From BPGL01 sp035463115 (lineage in GTDB: Bacteria > Actinomycetota > UBA4738 > HRBIN12): a stretch of 64,000 bases of DNA. The position numbers were made by a program, and so were the translations under genes. The stretch covers positions 5,919 through 69,918 of the forward strand of contig DATHTO010000139.1 of assembly GCA_035463115.1 (NCBI GenBank), written 5' to 3'. Positions 1-9,076 of the stretch are shown here, piece after piece. Below the pieces are notes generated by a model, which did not search any database, was not told the origin of the DNA, and was given only the letters and a program-made list of their open reading frames with translations. Every line of letters starts with the position of its first letter. The stretch's first letter is position 1.

Positions 1-1
1 T

Positions 2-397
2 GACGTGACACCGTCGATGCTGCCCTACGCGCCGACGGTCGTGGTTGCGGACCTCTCGTTCATCTCGCTCGCCATCGTCGTGCCGACGTTGGTCACGCTC
101 GCCACGCCGGACGCGACGTTCGTCGTCCTCGTGAAGCCACAGTTCGAGGCCGGTCGGGACGCCGTCGGACGAGACGGCGTCGTGCGCGACGCCAGCGTCT
201 GGCGGACCGCGATCGTGCGCGTCGCGACGGCGTTCCGAGCGAGCGGGGCGGGCGCGACCGACGTGATCGCGTCGCCGCTCCGAGGGCCGGCGGGCAACGT
301 CGAGTTCCTGGTGCACGCCCGCGGGGGGCGTGCCGCGTCGCTCAGCGACGAGCGGATCGACGCGGCGGTCGAGGACGGGCGGGGATCGGCGGCATGA
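2..397 (+). CDS. tlyA: TlyA-family rRNA 2'-O-methyltransferase, C-terminal part (5' end outside window)
   Basis: This is the C-terminal ~130 residues of a TlyA/FtsJ-like methyltransferase. In this family the enzyme methylates cytidine 2'-OH groups in 16S/23S rRNA using S-adenosylmethionine. The visible motifs are ADLSFISL and VKPQFEAGR followed by GRDGVVRD, the usual order in the TlyA Rossmann domain. The reading frame is open to the window edge, so the N-terminal S4 RNA-binding domain and true start lie upstream. The stop overlaps the nadK start by 4 bp (ATGA), suggesting translational coupling. The tlyA-nadK-recN order is typical of Actinomycetota. Confidence 0.9.
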   Translation, partial: DVTPSMLPYAPTVVVADLSFISLAIVVPTLVTLATPDATFVVLVKPQFEAGRDAVGRDGVVRDASVWRTAIVRVATAFRASGAGATDVIASPLRGPAGNVEFLVHARGGRAASLSDERIDAAVEDGRGSAA

Positions 398-1218
398 CGC
401 GCGTCGGGTTCGTCGTCCACGAGGGGCGGGTGGCTGCGGTCGAGGCCGCCGCCGTCCTCCGCAAGGCGCTCACCGACGACGGGATCGAGGTGATCGACGC
501 GACCGAGCGGAGCGGTGGGATCTCGCTCGTGGTCTCCGTCGGCGGCGACGGCACCTTCCTGCGCGGCGCGCACGTCGCGTCGCACGTCGACGCGCCCGTC
601 CTCGGGGTGAAGGTCGGCCGCGTCGGCTTCCTGACCGAGGTCGAGCCGCCGGATGCGCTTCCGTTGCTCCGCGCGGCGGTCGCGGGCGAGGCGGCCGTGG
701 AGGAGCGGCTCGCCGTCGTGGCGGAACCGGAACGCTCCGACGCGTTCTCGACGCAGTGGGGGATGAACGAGATCATGGTCGAGAAGCGGGCGCGGCACCG
801 CCTCGTCCGGCTCGCGGTCGACGTCGACGGCGAGTACGTGACGACGTTCTCGGCCGACGGCGTGATCGTCGCGACGCCCACGGGATCGACGGCGTACTCG
901 TTCTCGGCCCGGGGTCCCATCGTGGCGCCCACCGTTCCGTGCCTCGTCGTGACGCCGATCGCGGCCCACATGGTGTTCGACCGATCGTTCGTACTCGCCG
1001 ACCAGCAGGTCGTCACGCTCGAGGTCGTCGGCGACGAACCTGCGATCGTGTCGGCAGACGGCAGGGAGACCGTCGAGGTGCCGGTCGGCACGAGGGTCCG
1101 GATCCGCGCCTCGGAACGGCGCGTCCGGTTCATCCGGCGCGACGGCGGCCCGGGGTTCCTCGCGCGGGTCCGTGACAAGTTCGATCTTCCGGGCGACCCG
1201 GCGCGACGCGGAGGGTAA
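394..1218 (+). CDS. nadK: NAD kinase
   Basis: A 274-residue ATP/polyphosphate-dependent NAD kinase that makes NADP in the cytoplasm. The diagnostic GGDGT motif appears as SVGGDGTFLRGAH near residue 50, followed by the NE motif (GMNEIMVEK) and the substrate loop DGVIVATPTGSTAYSF. Length is normal for the family. ATG at 394 overlaps the tlyA stop, so it is probably co-translated. The downstream recN gene begins 95 bp later behind its own -10 element. No anomalies are seen. Confidence 0.95.
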   Translation: MTRVGFVVHEGRVAAVEAAAVLRKALTDDGIEVIDATERSGGISLVVSVGGDGTFLRGAHVASHVDAPVLGVKVGRVGFLTEVEPPDALPLLRAAVAGEAAVEERLAVVAEPERSDAFSTQWGMNEIMVEKRARHRLVRLAVDVDGEYVTTFSADGVIVATPTGSTAYSFSARGPIVAPTVPCLVVTPIAAHMVFDRSFVLADQQVVTLEVVGDEPAIVSADGRETVEVPVGTRVRIRASERRVRFIRRDGGPGFLARVRDKFDLPGDPARRGG

Positions 1219-1300
1219 CTCGGACCACCGTCTCGCGCGCGGCGCGGATCGGATGCACCGGCCTCGCCGTGGGGCTCCTCGGCACGTCGGCCCGCGCGGC

Positions 1301-1306
1301 TACGAT
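1301..1306 (+). promoter_or_regulatory. -10 element TACGAT for leaderless recN
   Basis: TACGAT ends 6 nt before the GTG at 1313. No Shine-Dalgarno sequence is present in that spacer. This spacing would place the transcription start at or beside the start codon. I see no clear -35 hexamer. Confidence 0.5.
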
Positions 1307-1312
1307 GCGGCC

Positions 1313-2953
1313 GTGCTCCGCGAGCTCCACATCAGCGGCCTCGGCGTGATCGACGATCTCGACCTCGAGTTCGACGGTGGGCTGACGGTCCTCACCGGCG
1401 AGACCGGCGCAGGCAAGACGATGGTGACGGTGGGACTCTCGCTCGCCCTCGGCGCCCGGGGAGCGGCGACGTTGGTCCGCGCCGGCGCGGGGGCCGCGCG
1501 CGTGCAGGCGCGGTTCGACGTGCCGCCGCCCCTCGCGGCCTGGGCCGAGGACGGCGAGGTGGTCCTCGCGCGCACGATCCGGGTCGACGGCCGTGGCGGC
1601 GCGAGGGTCGGCGGCGAGATCGCGACCGTCTCGACGCTCGCGGCGCTCGGCGACGCCCTCGTCGAGGTGCACGGGCAGCACCAGACGCTGCGTCTGCTCG
1701 AGACCGCGACGCAGACCGCGTTCCTCGACCGCGTCGGGGGAGCCGATCACCTCGAGGCCGTCGCGGCGCACCGATCCGCGTACGAGCGCCTCACCAACGC
1801 GAGGGCGGCGAGGGACGAGCTCGTCGAGGCCGCGCGCGAGCGCGAGCGCGCGCTCGATCTGCTCGCGTACCAGGTGCAGGAGATCGACGACGTCGGGCCC
1901 CGGGCCGACGAGACCGACGATCTCGTCGCCGAGGAGGCCCGGCTGGCGCACGTCGAACGGCTGCTTGAGCTGACGGCAGAGGCAGCGGCCGCCGCATCGT
2001 CCGACGGCGGCGCGGCCGACCTCGCCGCGACCGTTTCCGCGGCGCTCGCCGCCGCGGCCGAGCTCGATCGGGCGGCCGAGCCCCTCGCGACGCGTGCGGC
2101 ATCGCTCGCGGCCGAGCTCGTCGAGCTGGCGCACGACGTCCGAACGCACCGGGATTCGCTCGCCGACGATCCGGCCCGGCTCGACGCGGTGCGCGACCGG
2201 CTCGCCGCCCTTCGCTCGCTCCAGCGCAGGTACGGCGCAACGGATCTCGACGTGATCGCGTTCCGCGATCGGGCGGCGGGCGAGATGGCCCGACTGGCGG
2301 GTGCCGACGAGCGCCTGCTGCGACTCGACGACGAGGTCTCCGCGCTCGAGGGCGAGGTCGCCGAGCGCGCGCGTGCCGTGTCCGAGGGGCGTGCGGCGAC
2401 CGCGCCCGTCCTGGCCGCGTCGCTGACCGAGCAGCTGCACGAGCTCGGGATGCCGGCGGCCGCCGCCGAGGTCTCGCTGGTGCCGCTCCCGGCGCCGGGT
2501 GCCGACGGGGCCGAGCGGATCGAGCTCCGGCTCGTGCCGGGGCCCGGCCAGCCGGCGTTGCCGCTCGCGAAGGGTGCGTCCGGTGGGGAGCTCTCCCGGG
2601 TCATGCTCGCCTGCCGCAGCGTCGTCGCCGACGTCGACGACGTCGCGACGATCGTCTTCGACGAGATCGACGCCGGCATCGGCGGCGAAGCCGGGCTCGC
2701 GGTCGGTCGGCGACTGGCCGCCCTCGCCGCGCGGCGACAGGTGATCGTCGTCACGCACCTTCCCCAGATCGCCTGCTTCGCCGACCGACACGTCCGGGTC
2801 CGCAAGCACGACGGCGTCGCGACCGTCGAGGTCCTCGACGACGACGAGCGCGTGCGGGAGCTCTCGCGGATGCTCGCGGGACTCGAGGCGAGCGAGGCCG
2901 CCGTGACCCACGCCGAAGAGCTGCTCGCCGAGGCCGAGCGCGCGCGATCGTGA
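1313..2953 (+). CDS. recN: DNA repair protein RecN (SMC-like ATPase)
   Basis: RecN is an SMC-family ATPase acting early in double-strand break repair. From GTG 1313 the protein is 546 residues, the usual RecN length. It has Walker A GETGAGKT (about residues 29-36), a long charged coiled-coil middle, the ABC signature ASGGELSR and Walker B IVFDEIDAGIGG. The open frame extends upstream to 1172, but homology begins at LRELHISGL just after GTG 1313. A -10 element directly precedes this GTG, so I prefer it. In Mycobacterium steA and steB follow recN; here they are absent and pyrG comes next. Confidence 0.93.
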   Translation: MLRELHISGLGVIDDLDLEFDGGLTVLTGETGAGKTMVTVGLSLALGARGAATLVRAGAGAARVQARFDVPPPLAAWAEDGEVVLARTIRVDGRGGARVGGEIATVSTLAALGDALVEVHGQHQTLRLLETATQTAFLDRVGGADHLEAVAAHRSAYERLTNARAARDELVEAARERERALDLLAYQVQEIDDVGPRADETDDLVAEEARLAHVERLLELTAEAAAAASSDGGAADLAATVSAALAAAAELDRAAEPLATRAASLAAELVELAHDVRTHRDSLADDPARLDAVRDRLAALRSLQRRYGATDLDVIAFRDRAAGEMARLAGADERLLRLDDEVSALEGEVAERARAVSEGRAATAPVLAASLTEQLHELGMPAAAAEVSLVPLPAPGADGAERIELRLVPGPGQPALPLAKGASGGELSRVMLACRSVVADVDDVATIVFDEIDAGIGGEAGLAVGRRLAALAARRQVIVVTHLPQIACFADRHVRVRKHDGVATVEVLDDDERVRELSRMLAGLEASEAAVTHAEELLAEAERARS

Positions 2954-3051
2954 GGCCGCCCGACCGCGGCGGCGCCGCGCAGCCGCGGGCGAGGGCCCGC
3001 CGTGACGTGACGATCGCCGAAGGAGCTCCGGGGCGCGTCGGAGACGTCTGC

Positions 3052-3057
3052 TAGCAT
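3052..3057 (+). promoter_or_regulatory. -10 element TAGCAT before pyrG
   Basis: TAGCAT lies 2 nt before ATG 3060 and 8 nt before an in-frame GTG at 3066. The 8-nt spacing matches the other leaderless genes here, so GTG 3066 may be the real first codon. No -35 hexamer is obvious. Confidence 0.45.
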
Positions 3058-3059
3058 CG

Positions 3060-4715
3060 ATGCCCGTGGTCGGTCCGCAGCCGAGGTACATCTTCGTGAC
3101 GGGAGGCGTGGCCTCCGGGCTCGGCAAAGGGATCACCACCGCCTCCCTCGGCCGCCTGTTCAAGTCGCGTGGGCTGAAGGTCGTCCTCCAGAAGCTCGAC
3201 CCGTACATCAACGTCGATCCCGGAACGATGAACCCGTTCGAGCACGGCGAGGTGTTCGTGCTCGACGACGGCGCCGAGACCGACCTCGACCTGGGGCACT
3301 ACGAGCGGTTCCTCGACCAGGACCTGCATCGCGGATCGAACTTCACCACCGGAGCGGTGTACTCGTCCGTCCTCGCGAAGGAGCGTCGCGGCGAGTACCT
3401 CGGCAAGACCGTGCAGGTGATCCCGCACATCACCGACGAGATCAAGGAGCGCATCCGGGCCTTCGGCGACGCCGAGGCCGCCGACCTCCAGATCGTCGAG
3501 ATCGGGGGCACCGTCGGCGACATCGAGTCGCTCCCGTTCCTCGAGGCGGTCCGCCAGCTCCGCAACGAGGTCGGTCGCGACCGCTGTGCCTTCGTGCACG
3601 TCTCGTTGATGCCGTTCATCGGTCCGTCCGGCGAGCTGAAGACGAAGCCGACGCAGCACTCGGTCAAGGAGCTGCGAGCGCTCGGTCTCCAGCCCGACGC
3701 GATCGTGGCGCGCAGCGACCGGCCGATCGGGCGGAACCTCAAGGAGAAGATCTCGTTGCTGTGCGACGTTCCGATCAGCGGCGTGATCAGCGCGCCGGAC
3801 GCCGCGTCGATCTACGAGGTTCCGTTGGTCCTGCACCGCGAGGGGCTCGACGACGAGCTCGCGCGGCATCTCGGCATCGACGCGCAGGCCGATCTGTCCG
3901 AATGGCAGGCCCTCGTCGACCGCATCGAGACCGCGACCCAGCCGGTCGACGTCGCGGTCGTCGGCAAGTACGTCAACCTCCGCGACGCGTACCTGTCCGT
4001 GATGGAGGCGCTCCGTCACGGTGGGTTCGCCCAGGGCGCCGACGTCCGGATCCACTGGATCGCGTCCGACGACCTCGGAGGCGACGCCACGGCTCCGGCG
4101 CTCGAGGCGATGGACGGCATCTTGATCCCCGGTGGGTTCGGCGTCCGCGGCGTCGAGGGCAAGATCGACGCCGTGCGGTACGCCCGCGAGCGGGGCGTGC
4201 CGTTCCTCGGCATCTGCCTCGGACTGCAGACGGCGGTGGTCGAGTTCGCGCGGAACGTCTGCGGGCTGGTGGGCGCGAACTCGAGCGAGTTCGACCCCGT
4301 CACGCCGCACCCCGTGATCGACCTGCTCCCCGAGCAGAAGGACGTCACCGACCTCGGAGCCACGATGCGCCTCGGCGCGCAGCCCGCGCACATCGAACCG
4401 GGCACGCTCGCGGCCGAGGCGTACGCCGCAGAGGTCGTGTACGAGCGCCATCGGCACCGGTGGGAGGTCAACCCCGCGTACCACGACCAGCTCCGCGCGG
4501 GCGGCCTCGTGATCTCCGCGATGGACAAGGACCGCCGTCTCGCCGAGATCGTCGAGCTGCCGGATCACCCCTTCTTCATCGCCGGCCAGTTCCACCCCGA
4601 GCTGCGGTCGCGACCGACGAGGCCCCATCCGCTCTTCCGTGGGTTCGTCGGCGCGATGGTGGCGCATCGACGGCACCGGGCCGCCGCCGACGCCCCGGTG
4701 GTCGTCAGCGGCTAG
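3060..4715 (+). CDS. pyrG: CTP synthase
   Basis: A 551-residue CTP synthase converting UTP, ATP and glutamine to CTP, the last step of de novo pyrimidine nucleotide synthesis. The N-terminal synthase domain begins YIFVTGGVASGLGKG. The C-terminal class I glutamine amidotransferase domain carries the nucleophile elbow FLGICLGLQ and the His-Glu pair in GQFHPE. The start could be ATG 3060 or GTG 3066, which differ by two residues; promoter spacing favours the GTG. The conserved neighbour order recN-pyrG-NUDIX-xerD supports orthology. Confidence 0.97.
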   Translation: MPVVGPQPRYIFVTGGVASGLGKGITTASLGRLFKSRGLKVVLQKLDPYINVDPGTMNPFEHGEVFVLDDGAETDLDLGHYERFLDQDLHRGSNFTTGAVYSSVLAKERRGEYLGKTVQVIPHITDEIKERIRAFGDAEAADLQIVEIGGTVGDIESLPFLEAVRQLRNEVGRDRCAFVHVSLMPFIGPSGELKTKPTQHSVKELRALGLQPDAIVARSDRPIGRNLKEKISLLCDVPISGVISAPDAASIYEVPLVLHREGLDDELARHLGIDAQADLSEWQALVDRIETATQPVDVAVVGKYVNLRDAYLSVMEALRHGGFAQGADVRIHWIASDDLGGDATAPALEAMDGILIPGGFGVRGVEGKIDAVRYARERGVPFLGICLGLQTAVVEFARNVCGLVGANSSEFDPVTPHPVIDLLPEQKDVTDLGATMRLGAQPAHIEPGTLAAEAYAAEVVYERHRHRWEVNPAYHDQLRAGGLVISAMDKDRRLAEIVELPDHPFFIAGQFHPELRSRPTRPHPLFRGFVGAMVAHRRHRAAADAPVVVSG

Positions 4716-4718
4716 GCC

Positions 4719-5231
4719 GTGGCCGACGACGAACCTCGCTCCGTCCGGCGGCTGTTCGACGGCGCCGTCCTGTCGCTCGATGTCGAGGACTGGGGCCAGC
4801 CGTACGAGCACGAGGTCGTTCGCCATCCCGGTGCCGCCGCCGTCCTCCCCGTCACGCCCGATGGGCACGTGCTGCTGGTCCGGCAGTTCCGTCCGGCGAT
4901 CCGTTCGACGCTCACCGAGATCCCGGCGGGTCTCCTCGACGTCGAGGACGAGGACGCGCTGACGTGCGCCGCCCGGGAGCTCCACGAGGAGACCGGCTTC
5001 CGCCACGAGTCGATCGAGTTCCTCGGCGGGTACTACGCGACCGCCGGCTGCTCGAACGAGTACGTGCATCTGTTCGTCGCTCGGACGCGGGCGCAGCCCG
5101 AGGCCGAGCCCGAACCGGGACTCACGCTGGTTCGAGAGCCTCGCGACGCCATGGTGGCGGCCGCGCGCGCGGGCCGCGTCCGCGACGTGAAGACGGCGTT
5201 GGCGCTGCTCATGGCAGACGGCCGGTTCTGA
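4719..5231 (+). CDS. NUDIX hydrolase, ADP-ribose pyrophosphatase-like
   Basis: A 170-residue NUDIX protein. The box is visible as GLLDVEDEDALTC followed by AARELHEETGF (about residues 71-94), with one residue more than the canonical GX5EX7REUXEEXGU spacing. The flanking pattern PVTPDGHVLLVRQFRPA and EIPAGLLD resembles ADP-ribose pyrophosphatases, which hydrolyse ADP-ribose to AMP and ribose-5-phosphate. The GTG start lies 3 bp after the pyrG stop, so it is probably in the pyrG operon, as in Mycobacterium (Rv1700 position). The substrate is inferred from similarity only. Confidence 0.85.
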   Translation: MADDEPRSVRRLFDGAVLSLDVEDWGQPYEHEVVRHPGAAAVLPVTPDGHVLLVRQFRPAIRSTLTEIPAGLLDVEDEDALTCAARELHEETGFRHESIEFLGGYYATAGCSNEYVHLFVARTRAQPEAEPEPGLTLVREPRDAMVAAARAGRVRDVKTALALLMADGRF

Positions 5232-5320
5232 CCAGGCACCGGCGGCGGAAGACCGCGTCGGGTTCGCGTCCGTCCGCCCGCCGGCATCCGGCGCTCCCCA
5301 CGCGGCGCGGGCGGCCCGGA

Positions 5321-5326
5321 TAGGCT
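5321..5326 (+). promoter_or_regulatory. -10 element TAGGCT for ald
   Basis: TAGGCT lies 31 nt upstream of the ald GTG. The strong Shine-Dalgarno AGGAGG at 5347-5352 sits between them, so this gene, unlike many neighbours, appears to have a conventional leader. Confidence 0.45.
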
Positions 5327-5357
5327 TGCGGGCGCACGCATCCCGCAGGAGGCGCAG

Positions 5358-6473
5358 GTGATCGTCGGGATCCCGACCGAGGTGAAGGACCACGAGTACC
5401 GCGTCGCCGCGACGCCGGAGGGCGTCCGGGAACTGACGCACGGCGGCCACGACGTCGTGGTGCAGGCGGGGGCCGGTGAGGGTTCCGCGATCGCCGACGA
5501 CGCCTACGTCGCTGCGGGCGCGCGCATCGCTCGCGATGCCGACGCGGTCTTCGCCGACGCCGACATGATCGTGAAGGTCAAGGAGCCGCAGCCCCAGGAG
5601 TACGAGCGCTTCCGCCCCGAGCAGATCGTCTTCACCTATCTGCACCTCGCGGCCGACGAGCGCCTGACCCGGTTCCTCGTCGATCGGAAGGTCGCGAGCG
5701 TCGCCTACGAGACCGTGCAGACGGCCGACGGGCGGCTCCCGCTGCTGGCGCCGATGTCCGAGATCGCCGGCCGCATGGCGCCGCACGTGGCCGCCACCTG
5801 GCTCGAACGTGCGCACGGAGGTCGCGGGGTGTTGATGGGCGGCGCGTCCGGCGTCGCCCCGGCGAAGGTGGTCGTCCTCGGCGCCGGCATGGCCGGCTCG
5901 AACGCCGCATGGATCGCCGCGGGCATGGAGGCCGAAGTGGTCGTCGTCGACAAGAACGTCGAGCGCCTGCGGTTCATCGACCAGATCTGGCGTGGCAGGA
6001 TCCAGACGGTCGCGTCGTCGCGACTCGCCGTCGAGCAGCTGGTGCTGGAGGCCGACGTGGTGGTGGGCGCCGTGCTCGTTCCCGGCGCCAAGGCGCCGCA
6101 CCTCGTGACCGACGACCACGTCCGGGCGATGCGCTCCGGTGCGGTGCTCGTCGACATCTCGATCGACCAGGGCGGCTGCTTCGCGACGTCGCGGATGACG
6201 ACGCATTCCGATCCGACCTACGTCGTCGACGGGGTGGTGCACTACTGCGTCGGCAACATGCCGGGAGCGGTCCCACGGACGTCGACCTACGCGTTGACGA
6301 ACGTGACGCTCCCGTACGTGCAGAAGATCGCGGATCTCGGTCTCGACGAGGCGATCCGCCGCGACCACGCCTTGGCGCTCGGCGTCAACGTCCTCGAGGG
6401 GACCGTCACGAACGCCGGCGTCGCGCAGGCGCATGGCCTGCCATCGCGCGAGCTCGGAACCGGAGCGGACTGA
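5358..6473 (+). CDS. ald: Alanine dehydrogenase
   Basis: A 371-residue NAD-dependent L-alanine dehydrogenase that interconverts alanine and pyruvate plus ammonia. The N-terminal domain has the family start IVGIPTEVKDHEYRVA and the catalytic region MIVKVKEPQ and FTYLHLAAD (substrate Lys and His). The NAD-binding fold shows VVLGAGMAGSNAA. GTG 5358 is chosen because AGGAGG lies 5 nt upstream and the conserved N-terminus begins there. Its position between the NUDIX gene and xerD is not the mycobacterial arrangement, so it may be a lineage-specific insertion into a conserved block. Confidence 0.95.
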   Translation: MIVGIPTEVKDHEYRVAATPEGVRELTHGGHDVVVQAGAGEGSAIADDAYVAAGARIARDADAVFADADMIVKVKEPQPQEYERFRPEQIVFTYLHLAADERLTRFLVDRKVASVAYETVQTADGRLPLLAPMSEIAGRMAPHVAATWLERAHGGRGVLMGGASGVAPAKVVVLGAGMAGSNAAWIAAGMEAEVVVVDKNVERLRFIDQIWRGRIQTVASSRLAVEQLVLEADVVVGAVLVPGAKAPHLVTDDHVRAMRSGAVLVDISIDQGGCFATSRMTTHSDPTYVVDGVVHYCVGNMPGAVPRTSTYALTNVTLPYVQKIADLGLDEAIRRDHALALGVNVLEGTVTNAGVAQAHGLPSRELGTGAD

Positions 6474-6481
6474 GCGGGTCG

Positions 6482-7441
6482 ATGGACCCGACGTCGGTGC
6501 TCGCCCGGCGTTTCCTCGATCACCTCGCCGTCGAGCGGGGACTGTCGGCCAACACGCTCGCGGCGTACGGCCGTGACCTCCGTCGCTACGTGGCCTTCCT
6601 CGAGCGCCGCGGGATCAGGCGGCCCGACGAGGTCGACGCCGCGGTGATCCGGTCGTTCGTCGCGTCGCTCTCGGCGTCGACGCACGGCCCCGACGACACG
6701 CCGTACGCGTCGACGTCGGTGGTGCGCACGCTGTCGGGCGTGCGCTCGTTCCACCGGTTCCTGGTGCGGGAAGGCGTGGTGACGAAGGACCCGTCGGCGG
6801 ACGTCCGTCGGCCGCGGCTCCCGCGCTCCCTTCCGAAGGCGATCCCGCTCGCGGACGTCGAACGCCTCCTGCAGGCGCCCGACGAGGCGACGCCGTCGGG
6901 TCTGCGCGACCGGGCGATCCTCGAACTGCTGTACGGGGCGGGGTTGCGGATCTCGGAGCTCACGTCGCTCGACGTCGACGACATCGATCTCGACGGAGGC
7001 GCCGTGCGGGTGCTCGGCAAAGGCGGGAAGGAGCGGGAGGTTCCGATCGGCCGCCACGCTCGCGACGCGGTCTCGGTCTACCTCACCCGCGGCCGTCCGG
7101 CGCTCGCCGGGTCCCGATCGCGCGGAGCGCTGTTCCTGAACGTCCGCGGCGGGCGCCTCACCCGCCAGTCGTGCGCCCGCATGCTCGATACGCACGTGCG
7201 CGCGGCGGGGATCCAGCGCCGCGTCACGCTCCACGGTCTGCGACACTCCTTCGCGACGCACCTCCTCGAAGGGGGCGCCGACGTCCGGGTGGTCCAGGAG
7301 CTGCTCGGACACGCGAGCGTCGCGACCACGCAGGTCTATACGCTCGTGACGAAGGAACATCTCCGCGAGGTCTACTACACGTCGCATCCGCGAGCTCGAC
7401 GACGTCGGAAGGGAGGTGGGGAAGGCGATGACGGATCCTGA
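6482..7441 (+). CDS. xerD: Tyrosine site-specific recombinase XerD
   Basis: A 319-residue tyrosine recombinase of the XerC/D type, which resolves chromosome dimers at dif. It has an N-terminal SAM-like core-binding domain (LSANTLAAYGRDL) and a catalytic domain with the full set: Arg156 (GAGLRISEL), Lys about 183 (GKGGKEREV), His251-x-x-Arg254 (HGLRHSF), His277 (LLGHAS) and Tyr286. ATG 6482 is chosen by N-terminal similarity; the frame is open further upstream inside ald. Its place among conserved chromosome-segregation genes argues for the housekeeping recombinase rather than a mobile integrase. Confidence 0.93.
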   Translation: MDPTSVLARRFLDHLAVERGLSANTLAAYGRDLRRYVAFLERRGIRRPDEVDAAVIRSFVASLSASTHGPDDTPYASTSVVRTLSGVRSFHRFLVREGVVTKDPSADVRRPRLPRSLPKAIPLADVERLLQAPDEATPSGLRDRAILELLYGAGLRISELTSLDVDDIDLDGGAVRVLGKGGKEREVPIGRHARDAVSVYLTRGRPALAGSRSRGALFLNVRGGRLTRQSCARMLDTHVRAAGIQRRVTLHGLRHSFATHLLEGGADVRVVQELLGHASVATTQVYTLVTKEHLREVYYTSHPRARRRRKGGGEGDDGS

Positions 7442-7781
7442 GGTGACGGCGCGGCGCCGGGCCGCCCTCGAGCGGCGCCGCAGCGACCTGCGACGCGAGC
7501 TCGCGCAGCACGGCGCCGATCCGGATTCGGACGGCCTGACGTTCGACGACGACGCAGGGTTCGCCGACCGCTCCCACAGCACGGAGGAGCGATCCCGGCT
7601 GATCGCGCTCGTCGGCAACCTCCGGACGGAGCTCCGGGAGGTCGAACGGGCGCTCGAGAAGCTCGACGTGGGCGGCTACGGGGTCTGCGAGCGGTGCGGC
7701 AACCGGATCGGCGACGACCGTCTCGAGGCGATCCCGTGGGCGACCCTGTGCATCGACTGCAAGCGGAAGGCCGCGCCGTGA
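7428..7781 (+). CDS. DksA/TraR-family C4 zinc-finger protein
   Basis: A 117-residue protein with an N-terminal helical coiled-coil region (residues about 5-75) and a C-terminal four-cysteine zinc finger, CERCGNRI...CIDC, as in DksA/TraR proteins that bind the RNA polymerase secondary channel. The acidic tip motif is not clearly DksA-like, so a role in ppGpp signalling is only an inference. ATG 7428 has GGGAGGTGGGG a few nt upstream; a GTG at 7416 is an alternative. It overlaps the xerD end by 14 bp and the deoB start by 4 bp. Confidence 0.8.
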   Translation: MTDPEVTARRRAALERRRSDLRRELAQHGADPDSDGLTFDDDAGFADRSHSTEERSRLIALVGNLRTELREVERALEKLDVGGYGVCERCGNRIGDDRLEAIPWATLCIDCKRKAAP

Positions 7782-8965
7782 GCGATCCGCTCGTGCCGCG
7801 CGTGTGCGTGATCGTCTGCGATTCGTGGGGTGTCGGAGATGCCCCCGACGCCGATGCCTACGGCGACGCCGGGTCCGACACCCTCGGCAACACGGCGAAG
7901 GTCGTCGGCGGCATCGACGCGCCGAACCTCGCGGACCTCGGCCTCGGCACGTTGACCGAGATCGACGGCGTCCCACCACGGGCGGCCCAGGGCACCGCGG
8001 CCGGACGGGCCACCGAGCGTTCGGCGGGCAAGGACACCACGACCGGGCACTGGGAGATGATGGGCGTCCGGCTCGATCGGCCGTTCCCGCTCTATCCGGA
8101 GGGCTTCCCGCCGGCGATCGTGGAGCCGTTCGAGCGTGCGATCGGGCGCGAGATCCTCGGGAACCGGCCCGCGTCAGGCACGGAGATCATCGCCGAGCTG
8201 GGTGACGAGCACCTGCGGACGGGTGCGCCGATCGTGTACACGAGCGGTGACTCGGTGTTCCAGATCGCCGCCCACGTCGACGTCGTCGATCTCGAGACCC
8301 TCTACGCGTGGTGCCGAACGGCGCGGTCGATCCTCGTCGGCGAGCACGCCGTCGGTCGGGTGATCGCCCGACCGTTCGAAGGCCGGCCGGGCGCGTTCGT
8401 GCGCCGTCCGGAGCGTCGGGACTACTCGGTGGCGCCGCCGGGACCGACGGCCCTCGACCGGCTCGTCGACGCTGGCATCTCCGTGCGAGGCGTCGGCAAG
8501 ATCCGTGACATCTTCGACGGCCACGGCGTTCCCGAGTTCGCCTACTCCGACTCGAACGACCACGGCGTCGATCTGACGCTCGGCTACCTGACCACGCCCG
8601 GCCCCGCCTTCGTCTTCACGAACCTCGTGGACTTCGACTCGAAGTACGGCCATCGGAACGACCCACCGGGATACGCGGCGGCGGTCGAGGCGTTCGATCG
8701 GCGGCTTCCCGAGATCGTCGCGGCGCTCGACGGCGGGATCCTGCTCATCACCGGTGATCATGGGTGCGATCCGACGACGCCGCCCACCGACCACTCGCGC
8801 GAGCGGACGCCGTTGCTCGCCGCCGGGCTCGTCGGGGAGCCGCGATCGATCGGAACGCGCGACGGGTTCGGCGACCTCGGCGCCACCGTGCTCGACCTCC
8901 TCGGGCAGGAGAGCGACGGCCTCGTCGGCTCGAGCTTCTCGCGAGAGCTCGGGTTCGAACGATGA
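7778..8965 (+). CDS. deoB: Phosphopentomutase
   Basis: A 395-residue phosphopentomutase of the alkaline-phosphatase superfamily, which interconverts (deoxy)ribose-1- and -5-phosphates during nucleoside salvage. Metal-binding motifs are VIVCDSWGVGDAPDA at the N-terminus, GSDTLGNTA, the nucleophile region SAGKDTTTGHWEMMG, and the C-terminal TGDHGCDPTTPPTDHSRE. GTG 7778 overlaps the upstream stop codon by 4 bp and begins the homologous region. The next gene encodes a pyrimidine-nucleoside phosphorylase, whose sugar-phosphate product is the substrate here, so the two form a catabolic unit. Confidence 0.95.
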   Translation: MSDPLVPRVCVIVCDSWGVGDAPDADAYGDAGSDTLGNTAKVVGGIDAPNLADLGLGTLTEIDGVPPRAAQGTAAGRATERSAGKDTTTGHWEMMGVRLDRPFPLYPEGFPPAIVEPFERAIGREILGNRPASGTEIIAELGDEHLRTGAPIVYTSGDSVFQIAAHVDVVDLETLYAWCRTARSILVGEHAVGRVIARPFEGRPGAFVRRPERRDYSVAPPGPTALDRLVDAGISVRGVGKIRDIFDGHGVPEFAYSDSNDHGVDLTLGYLTTPGPAFVFTNLVDFDSKYGHRNDPPGYAAAVEAFDRRLPEIVAALDGGILLITGDHGCDPTTPPTDHSRERTPLLAAGLVGEPRSIGTRDGFGDLGATVLDLLGQESDGLVGSSFSRELGFER

Positions 8966-9076
8966 CCTCGACCTTCCCTCGAGGTCGAGGCCTCGCCGCG
9001 TTCCTGAGGGTCCGCATGGCGCGGGGCGTCCCGGCGTGACCTTCGACATCGACCTGTCGGTCGCCCGGAGGTCGGC

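Noticed and set aside
3051..6434. 1127-residue minus-strand open frame opposite pyrG, the NUDIX gene and ald
   Set aside because: It is a high-GC shadow: Arg/Asp/Glu/Val-rich, no family motifs, and fully opposite three confident genes.
6482..7441. XerD as integrase of a mobile element
   Set aside because: There are no attachment repeats or phage genes, and the tlyA-recN-pyrG-xerD-scpAB order is a conserved chromosomal block.
8963..9040. 25-residue ORF starting in the deoB stop (MTSTFPRGRGLAAF...)
   Set aside because: It is too short and has no recognisable motif or ribosome binding site; it may be leader sequence for deoA.
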